From positions 1 to 6,752 of the forward strand of contig DATIJQ010000075.1 in assembly GCA_035478375.1 (NCBI GenBank): a stretch of DNA of 6,752 nt. Direction: 5' to 3'. The position numbers and the translations under genes are program-made. The stretch is from DASTDY01 sp035478375. Lineage in GTDB: Bacteria > Patescibacteriota > Saccharimonadia > Saccharimonadales > EFPC-124. Below the pieces are notes generated by a model that was not told the origin of the DNA, did not search any database, and saw only the letters and a list, made by a program, of their open reading frames with translations. Numbering within the stretch: the stretch's first letter is position 1; each line of letters opens with the position of its first letter. Positions 1 through 5,021 of this stretch are shown one piece after another.

Positions 1-912
1 GACTCCAATGGCGACGGGCACAACGACGAGCTCATCACCGAACACGCTCTCAACCCGGATGCCTCCTGGGCAGCTGGCAGTATCGTCAAAATCTGGCGGT
101 TCGGCACGGCGGGCGGCGGCGGCACGAACAACCCGCGGGTCATTGCCCTGGATTCCAGCAGCACGCTGTCGGTCAAGGAAGGCCCCATCAACGCCACTTG
201 GATTCCGATCAACCAAGGGGTCGTGGATTATCGCGCTTCCTCAAACCGTATCGCCACCTTAATGTCCGACGGCAGCCTGTGGGTCAAAGAAGGCCCGATC
301 AACGCAGTTTGGCAACAGGTGGCAACCGGCGTTAGCCCTGGGCACTTTGCAGTCACCAACGACATGGTTGCGGTGCTGTGGGGGACCGACTTGTATGCTA
401 AGGTTGGTTCGCTTGGAGCGACGTGGGGTTTGATCCTCAACCCGGTTAGCAGTTTTAAGGTATCGGCAAGCGACCATGTCGCTGCGCTGATGACCAGTGG
501 CGACCTCAATGTCCAGTGGGGACCCGTGGGAGCTGGCTGGGTGGATGTGGCAAGCGCAATTTCTGGCTACGACATCACTGATGATATGGTTGGCGTCAAT
601 TGGGGTGGCAACCTGCTGATCAAGCAAGGGGGTGTCGGTGTAACGTGGGGCGTGATCATGAACCCGGTGACGGATTTTGCGATCTCGCCCGGTGACCATA
701 TCGCCGCCAATATGACTAGTGGCGCGCTCAATGTCCTGTGGGGCCCGATCGGTTCCAGCTGGACTGGTGTGGCAAGCGGCTACAACAGCTATGCCATCAC
801 CGACAACCGCGTTGGCATTCTCCAGAATGGCACGCTTTCTGTCAAGGAGGGTAGTGCCGGGGCGCTGTGGACGCAGGTTGCCACCGGCATCACCAGCTTC
901 ACCCTGACCTGA
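1..912 (+). CDS. C-terminal part of a secreted/surface repeat protein (FG-GAP-like segment plus propeller-type repeats)
   Basis: The frame is open from base 1 to the TGA at 910-912, giving 303 residues; the true start lies upstream of the window. The first residues (DSNGDGHNDEL) form a DxNGDGxxD calcium-binding loop, and SIVKIWRF follows. This order is typical of FG-GAP/VCBS propeller repeats in secreted proteins. A Gly-rich linker (GTAGGGGTNN) at residues 35-44 leads into seven repeats of about 37 residues that run to the C-terminus. Each has the pattern [DN]-R/H/M-[VI]-x-hydrophobic, then G-x-L-x-V-x-x-G-x-x-x-x-x-W, then a short strand. The repeats resemble tectonin/tachylectin-like and actinobacterial 'DRIGVL...VKEG' repeats. 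A surface adhesion or sugar-binding role is inference. There are no catalytic residues, cysteines or C-terminal anchor in the visible part. Its G+C content looks higher than that of the downstream genes. Being coding is near certain; function is uncertain. Confidence 0.85.
   Translation, partial: DSNGDGHNDELITEHALNPDASWAAGSIVKIWRFGTAGGGGTNNPRVIALDSSSTLSVKEGPINATWIPINQGVVDYRASSNRIATLMSDGSLWVKEGPINAVWQQVATGVSPGHFAVTNDMVAVLWGTDLYAKVGSLGATWGLILNPVSSFKVSASDHVAALMTSGDLNVQWGPVGAGWVDVASAISGYDITDDMVGVNWGGNLLIKQGGVGVTWGVIMNPVTDFAISPGDHIAANMTSGALNVLWGPIGSSWTGVASGYNSYAITDNRVGILQNGTLSVKEGSAGALWTQVATGITSFTLT
133..912 (+). repeat. Seven tandem ~111-bp coding repeats with a 222-bp higher-order period
   Basis: Repeat units begin at about 133, 244, 361, 472, 583, 694 and 805. 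Spacing is 111 bp (37 codons) for every unit except the second, which is 117 bp. Units 3 and 5 resemble each other (DMVAV/DMVGV starts, GATWG/GVTWG, NPV), and units 4 and 6 resemble each other (DHVAALMTSG/DHIAANMTSG, LNVQWGP/LNVLWGP). Units 1, 2 and 7 share a third flavour with VKEG. The pattern suggests that a two-blade unit was duplicated. Each unit is consistent with one blade of a beta-propeller. The nucleotide sequences have diverged, so the duplication is not recent. Confidence 0.85.
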
Positions 913-944
913 TCTCGTGCGTACTAAGGGATGATTAACGGCGG

Positions 945-976
945 CCGGACAGACCTTCTACATTTGGTCTGTCCGG
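945..976. terminator. Perfect 11-bp hairpin between convergent genes, possible bidirectional terminator
   Basis: CCGGACAGACC (945-955) pairs perfectly with GGTCTGTCCGG (966-976) around a 10-nt loop. It lies 33 bp past the stop of the repeat-protein gene and 19 bp past the stop of the convergent protease gene. Position and strength suit a shared terminator. Neither strand has a T-run after the stem, so it is not a canonical intrinsic terminator; it may block RNA decay or work with Rho. Confidence 0.5.
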
Positions 977-994
977 ACCGTCGGTCGCTGCTGA

Positions 995-1756
995 CTATTT
1001 TGCTGTAGCCGGTAGCCCTTTTGGTAGCTTTTTCCAATAATAATAGGCGAGTCCAGCCAAAAGTAACAGGCTGACGACGCCGCTTACGTAGGTAAACGCC
1101 CCGCTTTGGTGACTAAAGATTGCGTTACCAAATTCTTCGACGTAATTGAGGCCCGCATGACCTATGACGGCTGGCCACACACTGCCCGATGTATAGCGGC
1201 TAAACCCAAGCATAATGCTTATGAGTATTGACGAAGCTACGAACAAAATGGTGCCAGTTGCCATGTTGCCGCCGTTTAACAATTGGCCAGACAGCAACAA
1301 CCCGGTATGCCAAATAGCCCAAATAATACCGACGGCTACTACGGCTTTGCGCACGCCAATGCGTGAGGTGAGTTGACCTTGCAGGTAGCCGCGCCAGCCG
1401 ATCTCTTCAAACACAGCCAGCGGGATGAAAACAATAACGTGACCGAGCTGACCAAGCGGACCAGCAGTGCTCAAACCAAAAAGTCCAGGCAAAACGTAAC
1501 TGAGTGCGCTTGCAATAAGCAGCAAAATAACAGGTACGTATGCGCCGATTTTGCCTAATTTATGGACGCCTAGGGTTTTAAAATTTTCACGCCGACGCGG
1601 GAAAATAATACATAAATAAAGGGCGATAAAACCCGGGAAAAAGATTTCGGAGACTGGCGAATTATTAGGCAACAAAGCACCCGGCATAGCCAGCAACGTT
1701 ACAATAACGAATAGTGCGGGCATAAGCCATGTTTGGCGGGCGCGAGATTTTGCCAT
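995..1756 (-). CDS. CPBP family intramembrane glutamic endopeptidase (Abi/CAAX-type)
   Basis: The product is a 253-residue polytopic membrane protein. It carries the family's three signature motifs: EExxxR at residues 117-122 (FEEIGWRGYL), a helix ending in a conserved histidine at 150 (IIWAIWH), and a third motif with H200 and N204 (GHAGLN). In characterised relatives such as Rce1 and MmRce1, these glutamate and histidine residues form the active site inside the membrane. Hydrophobic segments are visible near 11-28, 38-52, 71-90, 104-116, 137-156, 166-184 and 223-240. Bacterial members are often linked to bacteriocin self-immunity or processing of membrane-bound peptides; the substrate here is unknown. 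Its ATG directly follows the TAA of the upstream hydrolase gene, so translation is probably coupled. A weak AAAGG lies about 11 nt upstream inside that gene. The stop is TAG at 997-995. Confidence 0.9.
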   Translation of the reverse strand: MAKSRARQTWLMPALFVIVTLLAMPGALLPNNSPVSEIFFPGFIALYLCIIFPRRRENFKTLGVHKLGKIGAYVPVILLLIASALSYVLPGLFGLSTAGPLGQLGHVIVFIPLAVFEEIGWRGYLQGQLTSRIGVRKAVVAVGIIWAIWHTGLLLSGQLLNGGNMATGTILFVASSILISIMLGFSRYTSGSVWPAVIGHAGLNYVEEFGNAIFSHQSGAFTYVSGVVSLLLLAGLAYYYWKKLPKGLPATAK

Positions 1757-2815
1757 TTAATTGTGAGCCTTTAAAAAGTCAATCATGCGTTGCAAGGCGG
1801 TTTGACCGTCGGTGTTATCGAGCTCAAATTGGTACTCGTGATTCAGCTGCGGTTGGTGGTCGGCGGGGTAAAACAACGTACTTGTGGGCACGCCTAATTT
1901 TTGCAACCTCCCCGCGAGTTCAGTCGATTGTGCTAGCAGTGGATCAACATTACCGGCAGTTATAAAGCTTGGTGGGAATTGTGGCGTCAGGTAATTTGCA
2001 ACCGAAGCGGTAGCAAGTTTAGGGTCATGCAAAAAATCCTGCGTGCCAGAATACGCCCACAAAACCGTGTGCAAAAACTTACCAAAGGGACCATTATAAT
2101 CTGGCAACGCCAAATCGTAAGCGCCACAATTTAGCAGCATAGCTTTAAGATCTGCGGCGGGCAACATTGGCTGTATGCCAATTTGCGCCGCGTAACTTGG
2201 GCTGGTAATTATGTTTGCCATTTGGGCAACGATTTGCGAGCCGGCAGAATCGCCAGCCAGCGCAATGTGTGTAGTGTCCACATTGAGCCGCGCGGCATTT
2301 TGCTGTATATAACTAAGCGCTGCGTTTAGTTGTAGGATTGGCGCTGGGTATTGCTTTTCGGGCGCCAACGTATAATTAACGCTAATGGCAGTAAAACCGT
2401 GTGAGGCCAAAATCGACAAATAATTGTCTATGTCATCTTTATTACCCGCCACCCACGCTCCGCCGTGCACCCATACAACTGTTGGTCGCGGTGCAGTTGT
2501 GTTGTTCGGGTAAAAAGCATCTAAATAAGCGTCACTGTCGCCTGTTTTATACTGCTGGTTTTGTACCTGAGTAATGCCGGCCGGCACATATTTTTGCAAT
2601 GCGTCATTTACTTGGGCGTTATTTTTAGCAAACGCCTGGCGGATCAACAGCGCGTTTGGCCACGGGCTCACCTGGAACGCAACCCACACGCCTGCTCCCA
2701 ATAACACAAGTACCAGGCAGGTAACGCCGAGCCATTTTGCTGCTTTTTTTATTGTCTGTGTGTGCCGCTGCCAAAAAGTTTGTTTGCTTGTCCGCGCGTG
2801 TTTTTTAGTGCCCAT
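1757..2815 (-). CDS. Membrane-anchored alpha/beta hydrolase (HSL/BD-FAE-like esterase)
   Basis: The product has 352 residues. A Lys/Arg-rich N-terminus (1-28) precedes one hydrophobic helix (about 29-49), which by the positive-inside rule anchors the protein with its catalytic domain outside the membrane. The domain has the marks of the hormone-sensitive-lipase/BD-FAE group: the oxyanion motif HGGAW (117-121), nucleophile motif GDSAG (188-192, Ser190), acid Asp291 in GNVDPLL and probable His326 in NHEYQF. It should be a carboxylesterase or lipase-like enzyme; the substrate is unknown. The start is fixed because an in-frame TAA lies four codons upstream, inside the -10 box, and no later Met would keep the anchor. 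There is no Shine-Dalgarno. It is the first gene of an operon with the CPBP protease, with zero bases between them. Confidence 0.9.
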   Translation of the reverse strand: MGTKKHARTSKQTFWQRHTQTIKKAAKWLGVTCLVLVLLGAGVWVAFQVSPWPNALLIRQAFAKNNAQVNDALQKYVPAGITQVQNQQYKTGDSDAYLDAFYPNNTTAPRPTVVWVHGGAWVAGNKDDIDNYLSILASHGFTAISVNYTLAPEKQYPAPILQLNAALSYIQQNAARLNVDTTHIALAGDSAGSQIVAQMANIITSPSYAAQIGIQPMLPAADLKAMLLNCGAYDLALPDYNGPFGKFLHTVLWAYSGTQDFLHDPKLATASVANYLTPQFPPSFITAGNVDPLLAQSTELAGRLQKLGVPTSTLFYPADHQPQLNHEYQFELDNTDGQTALQRMIDFLKAHN

Positions 2816-2823
2816 TTGTAACC

Positions 2824-2853
2824 ATTATATATGATTATTAAACGCGGCTACAA
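2824..2853 (-). promoter_or_regulatory. Promoter of hydrolase-protease operon, predicted leaderless
   Basis: On the minus strand, a perfect TATAAT -10 box (2829-2824) sits 18 bp from TTGTAG (2853-2848), which matches the TTGACA consensus at four of six positions. Only 8 nt separate the -10 box from the ATG at 2815, so transcription should begin at or within a base or two of the start codon. No Shine-Dalgarno is present, as expected for a leaderless transcript. The start site is predicted from sequence only. Confidence 0.7.
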
Positions 2854-2869
2854 TTTTTTGTTAAAGATA

Positions 2870-2878
2870 TGGTATAAC
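2870..2878 (+). promoter_or_regulatory. Extended -10 promoter of the MFS gene
   Basis: TGGTATAAC is an extended -10 element (TGn followed by TATAAC, five of six bases matching). No convincing -35 lies 16-18 bp upstream, which is acceptable for extended -10 promoters. The predicted start is near 2885, giving a leader of about 34 nt. It is divergent from the hydrolase promoter, with the core elements of the two within about 50 bp. Confidence 0.5.
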
Positions 2879-2891
2879 TAACACTGGCCTG

Positions 2892-2901
2892 CGTACGTAC
2901 G
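2892..2901. promoter_or_regulatory. CGTACGTACG palindrome in the MFS leader
   Basis: A perfect 10-bp palindrome lies just after the predicted MFS transcription start and before its Shine-Dalgarno. The position would suit an operator, but it is short, may be chance, and no regulator gene is present nearby. Confidence 0.2.
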
Positions 2902-2908
2902 ACTTGCT

Positions 2909-2913
2909 GGAGG
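2909..2913 (+). promoter_or_regulatory. Shine-Dalgarno GGAGG that selects a TTG start
   Basis: GGAGG at 2909-2913 lies 5 nt before a TTG at 2919. An earlier in-frame TTG at 2904 lies upstream of this site and has no ribosome-binding sequence of its own, so the site favours 2919 as the start. Confidence 0.75.
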
Positions 2914-2918
2914 ATACT

Positions 2919-4109
2919 TTGTCGTTTGCCATTGTGACCCGCAATAGGCGGGTGTGTTTGACGCTGGAGTTTTTGTGGGCAGCATACCTCGGCGCATCAT
3001 TCGTTACCTTGTATTTGCTGAATCTGGGCCTAAGCCAAACGCAAGTATTTGGTTTGCAGGCGATTATCACTGTAGTGATGATCGTGACTGACCTCCCGCT
3101 TGGCTATATCGCCGATAGGTTTGGTGTGCGTCGCGTCATTATCGCTGGTACTGTGGTGCAAGTTATTCAAAGCGTTTTCTTTGTTGCCTGTACCACGTTT
3201 TGGCAGTTCGCCATAAGTTATGTTTTGTATGGGCTGTTTTTGTCGGCCCTTTCAAACACAACGGCTACCATTATGACGCGGTCGGTGGCGGCTATAGACG
3301 ACGACGTGGTGCGGAGCCAAACGTATTCGGCGTACGAAAAGCATAGGATTGACATTCGCAATCTGGGGTTCCTTGTCAGCGCTGTCATTGGCGGCGGCCT
3401 CGTGGCTATGGGCACAATTGTATGGCCGTTTTGGGTCCAGCCAATTATTTTTGGTGCGGGCGTTATAGCGAGCCTTGGGTTGACACGGTTGCCCAAAAAG
3501 GTTGGCGAACAAAAGAAACGCCCTTCGCTTGTTAAAGTTGTTCACACCATGCTTAACAACCGGCCGAATGTGCGCAATGTCATTTTGCTGTCGACCATTG
3601 TGCAGATGACTGGCTACGCTGGCTTGTGGTTGTTCCAGCCGCGTATGCTGTTGACGGGGATGCCGGTGTGGTCATTCGCGCTAGTGTACTTTGGGCGGTC
3701 AGCGCTGACGATCGCGCTACGTAAAGCCGACTTCCCCAAGCGTGTCAGCGCCACGGCCATGTGGTTGTGCCTGTGGTTATGCATGCCAATTGGCGTGCTG
3801 GCCGCGGCGTTTACTACAGGCTACGGCGGGCTCATTGTGCTTGTTGCGGCCCATGCCTTTTTGTCTGCCTCTTACGAAGTGATGACGCGGACATATCTGA
3901 ACAAAGTGTTGCCCGACGATTACAGTACGCGCACGACCGAACTGTCGGTGGTAACGACATCAGCCTCGCTAAGCTTTGTGCTGATTGGCCCTATGGCCGG
4001 CTGGGTGAAAGATACGTATTCCTTAAGTGCCGCTTTTGTCATGATCGCGGCAGTTGGTTTGTGCCTCGGCGCGCCAGTATTTTGGGCGTTCCGCCGGTAC
4101 GCACGCTGA
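2919..4109 (+). CDS. Major facilitator superfamily transporter
   Basis: The product has 396 residues from the TTG at 2919 to TGA at 4107-4109; a start at TTG 2904 would add five residues but lacks a Shine-Dalgarno. It is strongly hydrophobic, with about 11-12 membrane segments and a central basic cytoplasmic loop (about 190-215, KKVGEQKKRPS). The MFS motif A is clear between helices 2 and 3: GYIADRFGVRR, residues 62-72. Members use the proton gradient to move small solutes or drugs. The sequence resembles drug-efflux-type MFS proteins, but the substrate cannot be read from it. The region after helix 7 (about 240-275) looks compact, and motif A is not evident in the second half, as often happens. 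It is monocistronic, divergent from the hydrolase operon and closed by a strong terminator. Confidence 0.88.
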   Translation: MSFAIVTRNRRVCLTLEFLWAAYLGASFVTLYLLNLGLSQTQVFGLQAIITVVMIVTDLPLGYIADRFGVRRVIIAGTVVQVIQSVFFVACTTFWQFAISYVLYGLFLSALSNTTATIMTRSVAAIDDDVVRSQTYSAYEKHRIDIRNLGFLVSAVIGGGLVAMGTIVWPFWVQPIIFGAGVIASLGLTRLPKKVGEQKKRPSLVKVVHTMLNNRPNVRNVILLSTIVQMTGYAGLWLFQPRMLLTGMPVWSFALVYFGRSALTIALRKADFPKRVSATAMWLCLWLCMPIGVLAAAFTTGYGGLIVLVAAHAFLSASYEVMTRTYLNKVLPDDYSTRTTELSVVTTSASLSFVLIGPMAGWVKDTYSLSAAFVMIAAVGLCLGAPVFWAFRRYAR

Positions 4110-4120
4110 CTTTTTGGTGG

Positions 4121-4150
4121 TGGGGGCGCTGTTTTGGCGCCCCCATTTTT
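4121..4150 (+). terminator. Intrinsic terminator of the MFS gene
   Basis: TGGGGGCGC (4121-4129) pairs perfectly with GCGCCCCCA (4137-4145) around a 7-nt loop and is followed by TTTTT (4146-4150). It starts 12 bp after the MFS stop. The T-run overlaps the stop codon of the convergent DUF72 gene (4151-4149). On the minus strand the stem follows that gene's stop at once but lacks a T-run, so it is at best a weak terminator in that direction. Confidence 0.9.
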
Positions 4151-4886
4151 AATGCAGCAATTGTTGCAGTGATTTGGCGTTGGCAATTGCGTAGCTGGCA
4201 GTCGTGTTATTAAAGTAAGCAAATGTGATGTCTGCTTTGGCGAGTTTTGTCGCCCAATTTTGTAAATCTTTTTGCGAATACGGCGACTTGTATAATTGCG
4301 TCGCACCATGGAAGCGGGCGTAGGCAAAGTCTGCCGTTGCCTCAAAATTCGTTGGCATTCCGGCGCCGCTAATCCAGGCGTTGGCGACGTTGTGCGTACG
4401 CAAAAGCTCAAACGTTGCGCTTGTAAACCAGCTGGCATGACGGAATTCTATGGCAATGCGGGCGTGCAGTTTGTGGCCTGCCAAAGTTGTTTTAAACGCA
4501 GGAATAAATCGCGCCAATTGTGGTGTGTTGGCCGTAAAGTTTGCCGGTAATTGCACCAAAACAACTGCTAGTTTATTTTTAAGTCCGGCGATTGACTGGC
4601 AAAAATGGTCGAGCGCTTGCTGCGCGCTTTCGTCGGTTTTTAATCTTTTAGAATGAGTAATAAGTCGGCTTAATTTAACCGAAAACGTAAAATCTGCCGG
4701 CGTTTGCTGGTACCACTGGGCGACGGCATCCGGCGTAGGCAAACGGTAAAACGTATTGTTAATTTCGACGCTATCAAATTGCTCGGCATATAGTTTTAGC
4801 CAGTCTTTTTGCGGTATTTTTGGCGGGTAAAAATCGCCAACCCAATTGTCGTAGCTCCAGCCACTGGTGCCAACAAAGTAGTGCAT
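4149..4886 (-). CDS. DUF72 domain protein (YecE-like)
   Basis: The 245-residue product matches the usual DUF72 length and motif order: GTSGWSY at 6-12, E41 with NNTFYRLP (43-50), VKLSRLITH (70-78), VQLP (111-114), EFRHASW (147-153), ARFHG (190-194) and YFNNT (224-228). The family has a TIM-barrel fold, is widespread in bacteria and archaea, and its biochemical role is not settled. No signal peptide or membrane segment is visible, so it is cytoplasmic. The ATG is fixed by an in-frame TAG four codons upstream, and there is no Shine-Dalgarno. It stands alone: convergent with the MFS gene and divergent from the PLD gene. Confidence 0.92.
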   Translation of the reverse strand: MHYFVGTSGWSYDNWVGDFYPPKIPQKDWLKLYAEQFDSVEINNTFYRLPTPDAVAQWYQQTPADFTFSVKLSRLITHSKRLKTDESAQQALDHFCQSIAGLKNKLAVVLVQLPANFTANTPQLARFIPAFKTTLAGHKLHARIAIEFRHASWFTSATFELLRTHNVANAWISGAGMPTNFEATADFAYARFHGATQLYKSPYSQKDLQNWATKLAKADITFAYFNNTTASYAIANAKSLQQLLH

Positions 4887-4892
4887 AACGTT

Positions 4893-4898
4893 ATTCTA
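4893..4898 (-). promoter_or_regulatory. Proximal -10-like box ahead of the DUF72 gene
   Basis: TAGAAT on the minus strand ends 6 nt before the ATG, which would give a leaderless transcript like that of the hydrolase gene. The best -35 (TTGAAT, 4919-4914) is only 15 bp away, so this is weaker than the distal promoter at 4941-4968. Confidence 0.35.
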
Positions 4899-4940
4899 CA
4901 ATTTTTTATCATAATTCAAAGAGCGGTAACGGTAAACATC

Positions 4941-4968
4941 ATTCTATAATATCACGTATAGATGTCAA
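4941..4968 (-). promoter_or_regulatory. Distal promoter of the DUF72 gene
   Basis: On the minus strand a perfect TTGACA (4968-4963) is followed after 16 bp by TAGAAT (4946-4941), five of six bases matching TATAAT. It would start transcription near 4934 and leave a leader of about 47 nt without a Shine-Dalgarno. Its -10 box overlaps the plus-strand TATAAT of the PLD gene. Confidence 0.55.
4945..4950 (+). promoter_or_regulatory. -10 box of the PLD gene
   Basis: A perfect TATAAT on the plus strand predicts a start near 4957 and a leader of about 65 nt. No good -35 is found at 16-18 bp. A tandem CGGTAA-CGGTAA (4924-4935) occupies the -35 area and could be an activator site, but this is speculative. 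It overlaps the opposing -10 by two bases. Confidence 0.4.
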
Positions 4969-5007
4969 TGGTTTATCTGCAGCCAACTTCTGTTTAAATA
5001 AGAAGGT

Positions 5008-5014
5008 AAGAGGG
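5008..5014 (+). promoter_or_regulatory. Shine-Dalgarno of the PLD gene
   Basis: AAGAGGG contains the GAGG core, 7 nt before the ATG at 5022. An in-frame TAA lies at 5016-5018, so no earlier start is possible. Confidence 0.7.
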
Positions 5015-5021
5015 TTAACTA

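Noticed and set aside
8..262. 84-codon plus-strand frame starting at ATG 8
   Set aside because: It is out of frame with the repeat gene, which is open through the same bases in frame 1 with clear protein motifs. The alternative translation is Ser/Arg/Pro-rich and has no recognisable motif.
228..699. Two overlapping minus-strand frames inside the repeat gene
   Set aside because: They are antisense shadows of a repetitive coding sequence and have no family-like motifs, ribosome-binding site or promoter.
133..912. CRISPR array or mobile repeat as an explanation of the 111-bp periodicity
   Set aside because: The repeats are in frame, encode a conserved protein pattern, have no unique spacers and differ at many bases.
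2904..2918. Five-residue N-terminal extension of the MFS protein from TTG 2904
   Set aside because: The Shine-Dalgarno at 2909-2913 lies inside this extension and points to TTG 2919; no ribosome-binding sequence precedes 2904.
3920..4438. 172-codon minus-strand frame across the MFS end and DUF72 gene
   Set aside because: It overlaps two well-supported genes and runs through the MFS terminator. Its Pro/Arg/Thr-rich product resembles no family I recognise.
4887..5021. Possible small RNA, tRNA or riboswitch in the 135-bp gap
   Set aside because: No cloverleaf, no strong extended stem and no known riboswitch core could be seen; the gap is accounted for by promoters and a ribosome-binding site.
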